Source: CAYNHZ01 sp964397445
GTDB taxonomy: Bacteria > Bacteroidota > Bacteroidia > Bacteroidales > UBA932
Assembly: GCA_964397445.1 (NCBI GenBank)
Contig: CAYNHZ010000004.1
Location: 1-64,000 of the forward strand
Direction: 5' to 3'
Length of the DNA stretch: 64,000 bases
Under the pieces are notes generated by a model. It ran no database searches and was not told where the DNA came from. It saw nothing but the letters and a program-made list of their open reading frames with translations. Below, piece after piece: positions 18,417 to 27,370 of this stretch. Each line of letters opens with the position of its first letter. Position 1 is the stretch's first letter. A program made the position numbers and the translations under genes.

Positions 18417-19337
18417 CTATTTACCCTCCCCTTTTACTAATTTAATAAATATATCATTCATACTCGGAATTAACTCTTGATAAGAGATAACATCGATAGG
18501 ATTGCTCATAACATCTGAAATAACACTCCTATTTGGGGTCCCTTTAACAACATTTAATATAGCACGCCTTGCCCCTTTATACTCAACATCGTTTTCAATC
18601 TCATAAAACTGAGATCCATTAAAATTGCAAGGATCGGAAGAACGATAAATAACCTCAACCTGATTGTTGCCGTGATCTCTCCTTATATCACTCACCCCTC
18701 CCATTACTACAAGATTTGATTTATTTATCAAGGCAATATTATCACACATCTCCTCTACTGATTCCATATTATGCGTTGACAATATGATAGTTGTACCATT
18801 CTCTTTCATTTTTATGATCTCTGAACGGATCAATTGAACATTGATCGGATCGAATCCCGAAAAAGGCTCGTCAAGAATCAGTAAATCAGGCTTATGTAAA
18901 ACAGTTGTTATAAACTGTACCTTCTGAGCCATCCCTTTGGACAACTCCTCAACTTTTTTATTCCACCACGCTTGAATCCCAAATTTAATAAACCATTGTT
19001 TTAACTCCCTCGTAGCTTCAGCCGTACCAAGCCCCTTTAATTTAGCCAGATAGAGAGCCTGTTCACCAACTTTCATCTTCTTATACAGTCCCCTCTCCTC
19101 CGGCAGATAACCTATCTTATAAATATCATTTGGTGATAAAGGTTTACCATTGAGAAAAACAGATCCCGAATCGGGAATTGTAATCTGATTGATGATTCTA
19201 ATCAGAGTAGTCTTACCAGCACCATTAGGCCCAAGCAACCCAAAAATTGTCCCTTTAGGAACATCTATTGAAACAGAATTCAATGCAGTGAAATCTCCAA
19301 ATTTCTTCACCACATCTTTACACGAAACAGCGTTCAT
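18417..19337 (-). CDS. ABC transporter ATP-binding protein (NatA-like)
   Basis: A 306-residue ATPase: Walker A GPNGAGKTT (about 35-43), Q-loop in GYLPEERGLYKK, signature LSKGMAQKV, Walker B LLILDEPFSGFDP and switch His in LSTHNME. A C-terminal DUF4162-like accessory region of about 80 residues is typical of NatA-type exporters. It is the first gene of the exporter/5'-nucleotidase unit, with a TAnnTTTG element 25 bases upstream of the ATG. Substrate unknown. Confidence 0.9.
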   Translation of the reverse strand: MNAVSCKDVVKKFGDFTALNSVSIDVPKGTIFGLLGPNGAGKTTLIRIINQITIPDSGSVFLNGKPLSPNDIYKIGYLPEERGLYKKMKVGEQALYLAKLKGLGTAEATRELKQWFIKFGIQAWWNKKVEELSKGMAQKVQFITTVLHKPDLLILDEPFSGFDPINVQLIRSEIIKMKENGTTIILSTHNMESVEEMCDNIALINKSNLVVMGGVSDIRRDHGNNQVEVIYRSSDPCNFNGSQFYEIENDVEYKGARRAILNVVKGTPNRSVISDVMSNPIDVISYQELIPSMNDIFIKLVKGEGK

Positions 19338-19361
19338 TGTTTAATATTTATTTATAGGGCG

Positions 19362-19369
19362 CAAAGATA
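19362..19369 (-). promoter_or_regulatory. TAnnTTTG -7 element of ABC exporter unit
   Basis: The minus strand reads TATCTTTG, 25 bases upstream of the ATG at 19337 and just after the end of the upstream gene at 19377. Confidence 0.5.
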
Positions 19370-19376
19370 GTTAAAA

Positions 19377-20093
19377 TTATTTTTTAATATATCTTTTCAG
19401 TCTCCTCCCCTGATCTTTTGATATTACCCCGCAAGCTACTAATGTATCAACCGAAAAATGATTTTTTGGACAAAGTCCCCTAAATCTTACAATCCCCTTT
19501 GCCGCATATGTGCCAACATAAGGGTGAATGGCAAGAGAATCCTGAGGAAGTTCGTAAAGATCGATAAAAGAGATATAGTTAGTATCAATATATACCCTTG
19601 AACTAAATTTCCCAAATGTCACAGAGTCAATTCCGCGAATTTCAAGCAGTTGTTCGATATCTGCGAATGTCCCCCACAGCCTCTCCCGATATTCCAATAT
19701 CTTTTTGGCATAGTAGGGACCAATGTACGGAAGAGATACCAAAGCGGAGCTGTCTGCCGTATTTAACTCTACAATATCCCACTTCCACCCATCATCTTTT
19801 TTCTGAACCACCACCTCCGGTGGATATTTTTTCACACTATCTCCACTAATTTTCAACTCTCCGCTTGCTCTAATTTTCTTATTTTGTTTTGTTTGCCCAG
19901 TTTCCTTTATCTCTCCCCTTATCTCAACATTAATAGGTGTGATCGGACTAACTTCCGAAAGATCAGTCCGATAATTATCGATAACTTTAACTGCAAAAAA
20001 GATAAACTGCGACAGCAGCATCAAAAAAACTAACAAAACTACCCCTTTAGAAAAAGTTTCAGATAGTTTCGATTTTCTCATTTTTCCCCACAT
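19377..20093 (-). CDS. ComEA-like helix-hairpin-helix protein
   Basis: A 238-residue membrane-anchored protein: basic N-terminus, one helix (GVVLLVFLMLLSQFIFFAVKV, about 17-37), a linker rich in Lys, then helix-hairpin-helix DNA-binding modules. The clearest is LNTADSSALVSLPYIGPYYAKKIL followed by IEQLLEIRGIDSVTF, and a second pseudo-HhH follows (DLYELPQDSLAIHPYVGTYAAKGIV). The architecture is like ComEA, the DNA receptor for uptake, but longer. The start could be 20093 or the second ATG at 20081 (MRKSKL); either overlaps the end of rsmI, so the genes are coupled. Confidence 0.75.
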   Translation of the reverse strand: MWGKMRKSKLSETFSKGVVLLVFLMLLSQFIFFAVKVIDNYRTDLSEVSPITPINVEIRGEIKETGQTKQNKKIRASGELKISGDSVKKYPPEVVVQKKDDGWKWDIVELNTADSSALVSLPYIGPYYAKKILEYRERLWGTFADIEQLLEIRGIDSVTFGKFSSRVYIDTNYISFIDLYELPQDSLAIHPYVGTYAAKGIVRFRGLCPKNHFSVDTLVACGVISKDQGRRLKRYIKK

Positions 20094-20763
20094 AATCTCT
20101 CCCCTCTATAATTATTACTATTTCACCTTTAGGCTCATTAACTCCATACCAATCAGTAACTTCTCTTAAAGTACCTCTCCTATTTTCCTCATATAATTTC
20201 GAGATCTCCCGCGTCACACAACACCTTCTCTCTTCCCCAAAAAAATCACACATTTGTGAAAGGGTTTTATGCAATCTGTACGGAGATTCATAGAAAATCA
20301 TAGTCCTCCTCTCCTCTGAAAGTTCATTAAATCGGGTTTGTCTCCCTTTTTTTAATGGTAAAAAACCTTCAAATATAAATCTATCTGTCGGAAAACCAGA
20401 ATTTACAAGTGCCGGAACAAAAGCTGTCGCTCCCGGAAGGGTTTCTACCTCAATCCCCCTCTCCAAACAACTCCTTACAAGGAAAAAACCGGGGTCTGAG
20501 ATACCCGGAGTCCCAGCATCCGAGATCAATGCGACATCACTACCCAATAATATCTTATCACAAATAGAAACAGCGTTTTTGTGTTCATTGAATTTATGAT
20601 GAGACTCCATATGGGTAAAAATTTTATAATTTTTTAGGAGAACAGAACTTGTTCTGGTGTCCTCGGCAAATATAATATCAACACTCTTCAAAACATTGAC
20701 TGCCCTAAAGGTCATATCCTCCATATTTCCAATCGGAGTCGGCACTATATATAACTTAGCCAT
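20059..20763 (-). CDS. rsmI: 16S rRNA 2'-O-ribose C1402 methyltransferase
   Basis: A 234-residue SAM-dependent tetrapyrrole-methylase-fold enzyme that methylates the ribose of C1402 in the ribosomal P site. Diagnostic motifs: LYIVPTPIGNMEDMTFRAV, AEDTRTS, ISDAGTPGISDPG (SAM site), LPGATAFVPALVNSGF, FEGFLPLKKGRQ and FYESPYRL. Length is slightly shorter than E. coli RsmI (286), since the C-terminal HTH extension is missing, as is usual in Bacteroidota. Its start lies one base after the stop of the upstream coiled-coil gene. Confidence 0.93.
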   Translation of the reverse strand: MAKLYIVPTPIGNMEDMTFRAVNVLKSVDIIFAEDTRTSSVLLKNYKIFTHMESHHKFNEHKNAVSICDKILLGSDVALISDAGTPGISDPGFFLVRSCLERGIEVETLPGATAFVPALVNSGFPTDRFIFEGFLPLKKGRQTRFNELSEERRTMIFYESPYRLHKTLSQMCDFFGEERRCCVTREISKLYEENRRGTLREVTDWYGVNEPKGEIVIIIEGRDYVGKNEKIETI

Positions 20764-20764
20764 A

Positions 20765-21406
20765 TTAATCTCTGAATTTTCTCCTTACTACCATATAAAA
20801 TCTATAAACGCCGTCCGAACCCTCATTCCACTCGGGAAATGCGACTCTCATATCGGATAAAACCTCTTTAAAAGTGGTAGTAGTATTGATTCTGTCAATA
20901 GTTAACATAAATTGCTCATCATCACCTGAAAACAACTCTCTGGTAAAGAACAATCTGTCATTGAGTGACATAGCATCAGATATATCGTCTATTTTCGAAC
21001 CTGGAATATCTGTTTCCCATCTAAATCCCCCCTTTGCAAATCGATCATTACGAGACGGGTTTGAGAATAAATCGCCTAAAATAGGTGCCCTATTCTCTTT
21101 TGAAGAATAATCAATTATCTCAAAATCAGAATTTAACTCTGTGTCGATAGAAAAGCCTATCACCTTTTTTGGCTCCTCTTTAACAATCGGTACATCTGGG
21201 ATGCTCTCGGGTATAGTTGCCTCAATCTCTGAATTAATTCTCGACTTGATTCCCGACTTTTTAATCTCCTCCAACTGAGATCTCAGGTCAGATAACTCCT
21301 CCTTGAGAGTATCTATCTCCCTTCTCAAATCCTCCCTCTCGATGTCGATCAATTCCGACACCCTTTCAATCAAATGTTTTATCTCAATATTTCTCTCTTC
21401 CATCAC
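20765..21406 (-). CDS. Coiled-coil protein of unknown function upstream of rsmI
   Basis: A 213-residue protein without signal peptide or membrane helix. Residues about 5-55 are a strongly predicted coiled coil (ERVSELIDIEREDLRREIDT, then LKEELSDLRSQLEEIKK). A disordered linker follows. A conserved-looking C-terminal module (about 145-213: LNDRLFFTRELFSGDDEQF, then FKEVLSDMRVAFPEWNEGS, FYMVVRRKF) could bind a partner. I do not recognise a characterised family; similar proteins are known as hypothetical neighbours of rsmI in Bacteroidota (from memory, not searched). The start is ATG 21406 or 21403. Confidence 0.7.
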   Translation of the reverse strand: MMEERNIEIKHLIERVSELIDIEREDLRREIDTLKEELSDLRSQLEEIKKSGIKSRINSEIEATIPESIPDVPIVKEEPKKVIGFSIDTELNSDFEIIDYSSKENRAPILGDLFSNPSRNDRFAKGGFRWETDIPGSKIDDISDAMSLNDRLFFTRELFSGDDEQFMLTIDRINTTTTFKEVLSDMRVAFPEWNEGSDGVYRFYMVVRRKFRD

Positions 21407-21417
21407 AAGATTTTGTT

Positions 21418-21425
21418 TAACTTTG
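21418..21425 (+). promoter_or_regulatory. TAnnTTTG -7 element of tdk
   Basis: TAACTTTG, 20 bases before the tdk ATG at 21446. It lies only seven bases from the opposing element of the divergent gene. Confidence 0.5.
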
Positions 21426-21432
21426 TATCACA

Positions 21433-21440
21433 CAAAAGTA
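21433..21440 (-). promoter_or_regulatory. TAnnTTTG -7 element of the coiled-coil/rsmI unit
   Basis: The minus strand reads TACTTTTG, 26 bases before the ATG at 21406. Its predicted start site falls inside the tdk promoter. Confidence 0.5.
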
Positions 21441-21445
21441 AGGAA

Positions 21446-22027
21446 ATGTTTTTAGAAAACGCAAAAAAACCGGGATGGATAGAAGTAATTTGCGGATCGA
21501 TGTTCTCCGGCAAGACCGAAGAACTTATCAGGAGACTTAGAAGGGCAAAATTCGCAAATCTAAAAGTGGAAATATTTAAGCCTGCGATAGATACACGTTA
21601 TTCGCAAGAAGAAGTTGTCTCCCACGACTCCAAGTCCATCCTCTCAACACCGGTCGATTCATCGGGTAGCATTTTGCTGCTTGCAACAGATGTAGATGTT
21701 GTCGGAATAGACGAAGCACAATTTTTCGATGACGGCATTATTAATGTTTGTCAGCAATTGGCATCTAATGGTGTCAGGGTAATAGTTGCAGGTCTGGATA
21801 TGGACTATCTCGGAAAACCTTTCGGTCCAATGCCATCACTTATGGCTGTTGCCGAACACGTTACTAAAGTACACGCAATATGTGTAAGGTGCGGAGATCC
21901 TGCTCATCACTCTCATCGCCTATCAAAAAGTGAAAAATTGGTAGAATTGGGGGAAAAAGATATTTACGAACCCATCTGTCGTCACTGCTTCGATAAACTG
22001 ATGCAGATGGAGAAAAAAGAGAATTAA
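21446..22027 (+). CDS. tdk: Thymidine kinase (type II)
   Basis: A 193-residue enzyme that phosphorylates thymidine in nucleotide salvage. P-loop GSMFSGKTEELIRR (about 14-27), Walker B-like DEAQFF, lasso region with PFGPMPSLMAVAEHVTK, and four-Cys zinc site CVRCGDP ... CRHCF. The start was placed at ATG 21446 (MFLENAKKPGW), the family's usual length. The longer open frame from 21374 would include the promoter. Its TAA stop abuts the stop of the convergent gene at 22028 with no base between. Confidence 0.95.
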   Translation: MFLENAKKPGWIEVICGSMFSGKTEELIRRLRRAKFANLKVEIFKPAIDTRYSQEEVVSHDSKSILSTPVDSSGSILLLATDVDVVGIDEAQFFDDGIINVCQQLASNGVRVIVAGLDMDYLGKPFGPMPSLMAVAEHVTKVHAICVRCGDPAHHSHRLSKSEKLVELGEKDIYEPICRHCFDKLMQMEKKEN

Positions 22028-22708
22028 TTATTTGGATTTAATCATCTTATACTTGGTTAGTATCTGAGATGATATCAATTTGCCTTTCCTATAAGTCTCT
22101 TGCTTTACACAACCCATATTTTTGGCGTACCAGGTTTTCACATCCCACTCTTTAGAGAACCCCATAACCGTATTTGTTTGGTGCTCCTCAATTTTGAAAC
22201 ATTCATAACTTCCTGCATCTGTGGTTATCAAATCCTTTGAAGTTACTTTTCTATTCGATACTTTAACAGTTGATTTAATGTTATTCACTTGAACAACTAT
22301 TTCTCCGTCCCTGATCTTCATCCCAACAAACATCTCCAACGGCAGACTACTTGCATCCCCTTTGGAAAAGACATCTTGAACTTTAATGGCTTTTTTCAAC
22401 TCATACATTTTAGAAAAGGTCTCCCCTTTATCTAAATAGACATCCATTATCAACTCTTTTCCATTAAAAAGAGGCTTATTATCATCATCAAAAAACTTAT
22501 GAGAATACTTAACACTCCCTTTTGTCATATCCCCAATACAATCAATCACCAACATAGAGAAAGATCCATCAAAATCGCCATCCCCATCATAATTGGAATA
22601 GGTCAATTCCACCCCTGGTGTGGCACAAAAATATGGTTGTACAACATCTTGAGCAACCAATCCGGGACTAAGCAATGCAAATAAAACTGAAAAATATAAT
22701 AATTTCAT
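22028..22708 (-). CDS. Exported DUF3108-like protein
   Basis: A 226-residue protein with a signal peptide (MKLLYFSVLFALLSPGLVAQ). The mature part is beta-rich with the pattern seen in DUF3108/TapB-like proteins: VDxxSTVKVSNRKVTSKDLITTDAGS, then CFKIEEHQ and VKTWYAKNMGCVKQET. These are exported proteins of unclear function. The start was set at 22708 because the signal peptide begins there and a perfect AGGAGG lies six bases upstream, rare in this phylum. It lies 52 bases after the sensor kinase gene on the same strand, so co-transcription is possible. Confidence 0.65.
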   Translation of the reverse strand: MKLLYFSVLFALLSPGLVAQDVVQPYFCATPGVELTYSNYDGDGDFDGSFSMLVIDCIGDMTKGSVKYSHKFFDDDNKPLFNGKELIMDVYLDKGETFSKMYELKKAIKVQDVFSKGDASSLPLEMFVGMKIRDGEIVVQVNNIKSTVKVSNRKVTSKDLITTDAGSYECFKIEEHQTNTVMGFSKEWDVKTWYAKNMGCVKQETYRKGKLISSQILTKYKMIKSK

Positions 22709-22714
22709 AGAAAT

Positions 22715-22720
22715 CCTCCT
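22715..22720 (-). promoter_or_regulatory. Strong Shine-Dalgarno sequence AGGAGG
   Basis: The minus strand reads AGGAGG-atttct-ATG. Spacing is optimal. It decides the start of the downstream exported protein at 22708, and it is unusual in this window, where other starts are preceded only by A/T-rich leaders. Confidence 0.7.
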
Positions 22721-22760
22721 AAATTTAAAATGACAAATACGGTGCCAAAATTGGGATATA

Positions 22761-25484
22761 TCACTTATCAAGAACTTTATACAAGGTGTTTAATAAATCA
22801 AACCTTTTTGTAGGTTTGCTAAGGAAAGCGTCACATCCTGATGCCATAGCATCACTAACATCCGAGTCGAAAGAATTTGCCGTCAATGCTATAATTGGGA
22901 TACTCTGATTAAAGAGTCTTATCTCTTTTGTAGCCTCTATCCCATTCATAATCGGCATAGAAGAATCCATTAGAATAACATCAAAAGTGTTAACCTTTAC
23001 CATATTGATAGCCTCTATTCCATTTATTGCCCTCGTTAGGGTATACCTCTTCAGTATATGTTGAATCAATAGATAATTACTATCATTATCCTCTGCTACA
23101 AGGATTTTTAAGTCCCCTTTATCAGACAACATTTTTATTACTCTCTCCTCTTTAAGCTCCTCATCTTGACAATCTGCAACTTTATTGTAACCATTACTGA
23201 TTTTACACGGGATATATGCCCAAAATGTTGAACCCACTCCACTCTCAGATTCAAAACCAACCTTTCCCCCCGCGTTTTCAATGATAGCCTTGCAAATTGA
23301 TAATCCCAAACCTGTCCCTTGTGCAAAATCGTTCAACTTTTGAAAACGGGTAAATACCTTATTATGATTTTCTTTAGGAATACCTATCCCTGTATCCTCA
23401 ACATAGATCTTCAATCCATTTTCAAGAACCTCATATCCCATCTTAATATACCCCTTTTGAGTACACTTAATCGCATTTGAAATGTAATTAATCCACACCT
23501 GTTTCAGTCTGTTCTTATCCAGAAAAACCTCACAATCCTGAGAAGGGGTATCGATAACAAATTCCACATTATCTTTTTTAGCAACACGTTGAAACATAGT
23601 CGCATATATCTCTTGGCTTAGAATATTAAGATTGAAATATTCCCTTTTAGATGTCACTATCCCTGACTCGATTTTAGAGAGATCCAAAATATCGTTTATC
23701 AAGTGGAGAAGCAAGTCGTTATTGGCACTGATGATATTGAAGTACTCCTCTTTTTCCCCCTCATCAACAGCATCTTTCATCAATTCTGAAAAACCAATAA
23801 TTGCATTTAGAGGCGTCCGGATCTCGTGACTCATATTAGCAAGAAATGCAGATTTTAGCTTGTCCGAGAGCTCAGCTTTATCCTTCATCTCTCTAAGTTT
23901 AAGAACAATATCCTCCCACTCTGTATTGTTATACTTCAGCCCTATGTAGCGGTTGATGTTTCCGTTTTTATCCCTCTCTGATGGAGAAGAGGTTATCAAC
24001 ATCGTTTGCCACACCTTATCATATTTTGTTTTACAACGATATTTAAGATGGAGCTCAGAATCCACCCTTAGATCCATTTGAGTTATATATCTAATGACCT
24101 CACCTACATCGTCAGGATGGGAAACTGCGATATAATCCTCCATTTTTAGTGGAATAGTATTATCATAATCGTTGACTTTATCATTAAATGAGTAAAAAGA
24201 TTTTGTATTTACATCATAATCCCAATAGGACATTCCGGTGGTTTTGATCGCAAGTGTCATCCTCCTGTTGTTGTCGCTAATTTTTTGATTAAGGGTGTGT
24301 AACTCTGTGATGTTTTGTCGGTATCCTGTATAACTGAGCACCTTCCCTTTGGTATCGACTGTGAGGGGTTGTAAGGTGATGTGAAAATACTGCCACTCTT
24401 CATCATCTCCATACCTCATCATTATATTTTTCGATTCTTTAAAATACTCCCCTTTATACATCCTTTTAAACACCGAATCGGTTAAAGGGCGGTCATCTGG
24501 ATGGATCAAAGCCATATACCTTTCCGGAGAGATCTCCTTATCGGGATCAAAGTTGATTATCGGCTCATTATAAGATTTAAACATCCTTGATTCAACATCA
24601 AAATCCCATTGAATTATATTACTGATCTGAATCGCCAAGTTCTGCTTAATGATAGTATTATTCAATTTTTCAAGGATTAAAACCTTCTCTGTCACATCCA
24701 ATTGTGTCCCGATTATCAATTTTCGATATGGGGAGTTATCAATGAGTTTAAAATAACTCTCATAGTAGTGGTATTGATTATCCTCCTTGAGAAAAAAACG
24801 AATAGTTAAATTGGCCTCTTTTATCGATCCATCAAGCACCCCCTTAATGGTTTTATTCGTTATTTCGTGATCGTCGGGGTGTAATATCTTTAACATATTG
24901 TCGTATGTCATCCCCCCTTTTGACAATGCGTCACCCTGCAATGAATGGTAAACCTTTGTGGAATCATCATAAATCCAAGAGGCTATTTTTCCAATCTTCA
25001 GAACCATTTCCAAATTTTTATTTGAAGCATTGAGGATGAAATTATCTTTGATCACCCCGGTTATATCATCGCTGATAATTATATAGCAGATTATCCCATT
25101 TTCATTGTTTCGTAGCGCAAATAATCTTATCTCTAATATTATACTTCCGCTACGGGAGGTTTCAAACAGATTATGATGCTTGATAACATCAAAGTCATAC
25201 TCTATCTGTGTTTTGACCTCCTTTCCACTTTCAATAGTATCTTTTAAATTTTGCGTCATATAGGGATTACTCATCAGAGAGACCTTACCGATTACAGATT
25301 CTCTGTTATCAATCCCATATATTGTTAGTGATCTACCGTTTATGTTTTTAAGAATGCCATTACTATCATATATCTCTATTCCTATCGGAATATTTTCGAT
25401 GATAGCATTCGAAATACGATATTGCTCATCATAAGAGTTTGGGTTAAGACTCCAAGTGCTATTATTAAGTAAGTTGTCCAACAT
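22761..25484 (-). CDS. Multi-PAS hybrid sensor histidine kinase
   Basis: A 907-residue soluble-looking sensor: no convincing membrane helix. Four PAS-like modules occupy about 20-530 (repeated WDYDVxxxxFxSxN ... HPDD signatures near 205, 325 and 450). The HisKA box FLANMSHEIRTPLNAIIGF (phospho-His553) is followed by HATPase motifs: N box NAIKCTQKG, G1 DTGIGIPKE, and GTGLGLSICK. A C-terminal receiver follows, ILVAEDNDSN with phospho-acceptor Asp840 in LMDSSMPIMNG and Lys in LSKPT. There is no output domain, so phosphate is probably passed to another protein. A TAnnTTTG element lies upstream (25533-25540). Confidence 0.9.
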   Translation of the reverse strand: MLDNLLNNSTWSLNPNSYDEQYRISNAIIENIPIGIEIYDSNGILKNINGRSLTIYGIDNRESVIGKVSLMSNPYMTQNLKDTIESGKEVKTQIEYDFDVIKHHNLFETSRSGSIILEIRLFALRNNENGIICYIIISDDITGVIKDNFILNASNKNLEMVLKIGKIASWIYDDSTKVYHSLQGDALSKGGMTYDNMLKILHPDDHEITNKTIKGVLDGSIKEANLTIRFFLKEDNQYHYYESYFKLIDNSPYRKLIIGTQLDVTEKVLILEKLNNTIIKQNLAIQISNIIQWDFDVESRMFKSYNEPIINFDPDKEISPERYMALIHPDDRPLTDSVFKRMYKGEYFKESKNIMMRYGDDEEWQYFHITLQPLTVDTKGKVLSYTGYRQNITELHTLNQKISDNNRRMTLAIKTTGMSYWDYDVNTKSFYSFNDKVNDYDNTIPLKMEDYIAVSHPDDVGEVIRYITQMDLRVDSELHLKYRCKTKYDKVWQTMLITSSPSERDKNGNINRYIGLKYNNTEWEDIVLKLREMKDKAELSDKLKSAFLANMSHEIRTPLNAIIGFSELMKDAVDEGEKEEYFNIISANNDLLLHLINDILDLSKIESGIVTSKREYFNLNILSQEIYATMFQRVAKKDNVEFVIDTPSQDCEVFLDKNRLKQVWINYISNAIKCTQKGYIKMGYEVLENGLKIYVEDTGIGIPKENHNKVFTRFQKLNDFAQGTGLGLSICKAIIENAGGKVGFESESGVGSTFWAYIPCKISNGYNKVADCQDEELKEERVIKMLSDKGDLKILVAEDNDSNYLLIQHILKRYTLTRAINGIEAINMVKVNTFDVILMDSSMPIMNGIEATKEIRLFNQSIPIIALTANSFDSDVSDAMASGCDAFLSKPTKRFDLLNTLYKVLDK

Positions 25485-25532
25485 AAATTAGGAGAATAAA
25501 CTTCTGTCGAATTAGTAGGGTTAATCACGGCA

Positions 25533-25540
25533 CAAAATTA
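25533..25540 (-). promoter_or_regulatory. TAnnTTTG -7 element of the PAS kinase
   Basis: The minus strand reads TAATTTTG, 48 bases before the ATG at 25484. The 217-base divergent gap (25485-25701) holds this element and the opposing one at 25626; nothing else is recognised in it. Confidence 0.5.
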
Positions 25541-25625
25541 AAAAATATTATAATTATTATTATCATTTATTATTTAACATTTAACGAATTATAGAATAAG
25601 AGTAATATTCTTAAAAACAGTTTTG

Positions 25626-25633
25626 TATATTTG
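25626..25633 (+). promoter_or_regulatory. TAnnTTTG -7 element of the 25702 operon
   Basis: TATATTTG about 68 bases before the ATG at 25702. Predicted 5' leader of about 60 bases, with no obvious riboswitch. Confidence 0.45.
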
Positions 25634-25701
25634 TAAATATAATTGTGAGAAGTATAATTGTCACAAAATGGTAAAAACGCATTATTTAAAAAAGAATTAA
25701 A

Positions 25702-26295
25702 ATGAAACAGTTGTTAATTATTTTGTTTTCACTTTTTCAGCTCTCTCTATTTGCACAAGAGGGTACCACACCTGATAAATATTTAGCAGGAGCAGTCCCT
25801 GTAGTTGATGGAAAAGTGGTTTTTTCTAAGAGTTACAATCTGTTAAACCTCTCCCCTTCTGTCATTTTTGATGCTGCCACCAATTGGCTGAACGAAAATC
25901 TTGAAAAAAATCAAGAGAGCCGAATCGTAATCTCCTCCCCAGCAGAAGGGAGTATAGTTGCACTCAATCAGCAAACATTATTGTTCTCATCAAAAGCATT
26001 AAGCATAGACAGAACGACAATCAATTACAGAATAGAGTTTAAAATCATCCAGGGTAAATGCACGGTAGAGATTAAGGGGATAAAATATCTCTACTACGAA
26101 GCTCAAAGCAGCAAGCCAACACTATATCGAGCAGAAACTTGGATCACAGATGAAGAGGCTTTAACAAAGAAAAACACACAACTTTCATTCTCTTCAGGAA
26201 AATTCAGAGTTAAAACAATCGATATGGTGAATACAATCTTTGTCTCATTGGAAAACACTTTCAATAAAGCTATCGTATCATCAAATATAAATTAA
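25702..26295 (+). CDS. DUF4468-like exported protein
   Basis: A 197-residue protein with signal peptide (MKQLLIILFSLFQLSLFAQ). The mature part opens PVVDGKVVFSKSYNL, followed by AATNWLNENLE, YRIEFKIIQGKCTVEIKGIKYLY: the pattern of DUF4468 (TBP-like fold), exported proteins common in Bacteroidota with unknown role. First gene of a plus-strand run (25702-28499) with an M23 peptidase, a thioredoxin-like protein and 5-FCL at spacings of 5 to 11 bases, so an envelope role is likely. Confidence 0.65.
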   Translation: MKQLLIILFSLFQLSLFAQEGTTPDKYLAGAVPVVDGKVVFSKSYNLLNLSPSVIFDAATNWLNENLEKNQESRIVISSPAEGSIVALNQQTLLFSSKALSIDRTTINYRIEFKIIQGKCTVEIKGIKYLYYEAQSSKPTLYRAETWITDEEALTKKNTQLSFSSGKFRVKTIDMVNTIFVSLENTFNKAIVSSNIN

Positions 26296-26300
26296 CACCT

Positions 26301-27359
26301 ATGAAAAGATTTTTATTGATAATGACAATGCCATTGGTTTTTATGGTTGCTTGTTATGCTCAAAACGGGGGGACAAGCTATGAGAGATTTAAAAACAACC
26401 GAGAAAAAGAGAAAGAGAGCTATACCGAGACTAACAAAGACCAATTTACCAAGGAACAAAAAGAGGAGTACGACAAATTTAAAAAGCGTTACTTAGAGGC
26501 ATTTGAACAATATAAAAGGTACTACATAGAGTTTCTTGAAGACGAACGTTCAGTGGTAAACCTTATGAGCTCGGATGACAATATTCCTATCAAAAAATTA
26601 GATAAAATCTATGAGCCCTCAAGTGTGATAGGAAATTCCAAATCTGAAATAGCAAGAATCGATAAAGAGAAAATCGCCGTAATTAAATTAGATAGCGATA
26701 CTCTACTGAATGAATTGAGTAAATCAAAAGATAAAATTGAACAAATCAAAGACGGGATTTCTGCTTTAGAAACGATAAATGAGGAGTTTGCCAAAAACGA
26801 TCAATATGATTCAGAGAGGGAATTTATAAAAGAGGATGATAAAAGGGTGGAAGAGAGGATCAAAAACCGGAAAGAGACCGAAGTAGTTAAGAAAGAGACA
26901 GAAGTGGCTGAGAAAAAGACCGAAGTGGCTAAGAAAGAGACCGAAGTAACCGGAGGTATTAAACCTATTAATTATGTACCAAAAGGAAAGCCCACTTCAT
27001 ATAAAAGAATCTCCTCACCATTTGGCAAAAGGACTCACCCCATAACTCGCCGCTATCAGATGCATAAAGGGGTTGATCTCGCAGCACCAAAGATGACCCC
27101 GATATATGCCACAGCGGATGGGATAGTAGTATATGCAGATAGGATGAGCGGATATGGAAATTTTATAAAGATTAATCACCAAAGCGGATATAAATCTGCC
27201 TATGCCCATCTCCATAAGATCAAAGTCGACAAGAATGAATCTGTAAAGAAAGGGGATATAATCGGATATGTCGGTTCGACAGGGCGCAGCACCGGGGATC
27301 ACCTCCATTATGAGATCTATTACAAAGAAAACCTTACCGACCCAGTTAAAACTTTTTAA
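26301..27359 (+). CDS. M23 family peptidoglycan endopeptidase with coiled-coil
   Basis: A 352-residue exported protein (signal with lipobox-like MVACYAQ; it could be a lipoprotein at Cys18). Residues about 25-215 are highly charged and predicted coiled coil, ending in a 7-residue tandem repeat (KKETEVA type). Residues about 230-352 are the LytM/M23 metallopeptidase domain: SPFGKRTHPITRRYQMHKGVDL (zinc His and Asp), GYGNFIKINHQSGY, YAHLHKI and GDHLHYEI. It cuts cross-links in peptidoglycan, or activates another hydrolase in the manner of EnvC, which also has a coiled coil before M23. Here all zinc-site residues (H, D, HLH) are present, so an active enzyme is expected. Confidence 0.85.
   Translation: MKRFLLIMTMPLVFMVACYAQNGGTSYERFKNNREKEKESYTETNKDQFTKEQKEEYDKFKKRYLEAFEQYKRYYIEFLEDERSVVNLMSSDDNIPIKKLDKIYEPSSVIGNSKSEIARIDKEKIAVIKLDSDTLLNELSKSKDKIEQIKDGISALETINEEFAKNDQYDSEREFIKEDDKRVEERIKNRKETEVVKKETEVAEKKTEVAKKETEVTGGIKPINYVPKGKPTSYKRISSPFGKRTHPITRRYQMHKGVDLAAPKMTPIYATADGIVVYADRMSGYGNFIKINHQSGYKSAYAHLHKIKVDKNESVKKGDIIGYVGSTGRSTGDHLHYEIYYKENLTDPVKTF
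26868..26951 (+). repeat. Four 21-bp tandem repeats in M23 gene
   Basis: Four consecutive 21-base units encode RKETEVV, KKETEVA, EKKTEVA and KKETEVT. The unit length keeps the frame, so copy number may vary between strains without breaking the gene and would lengthen the linker before the peptidase domain. Confidence 0.8.
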
Positions 27360-27370
27360 AACAAATAATT

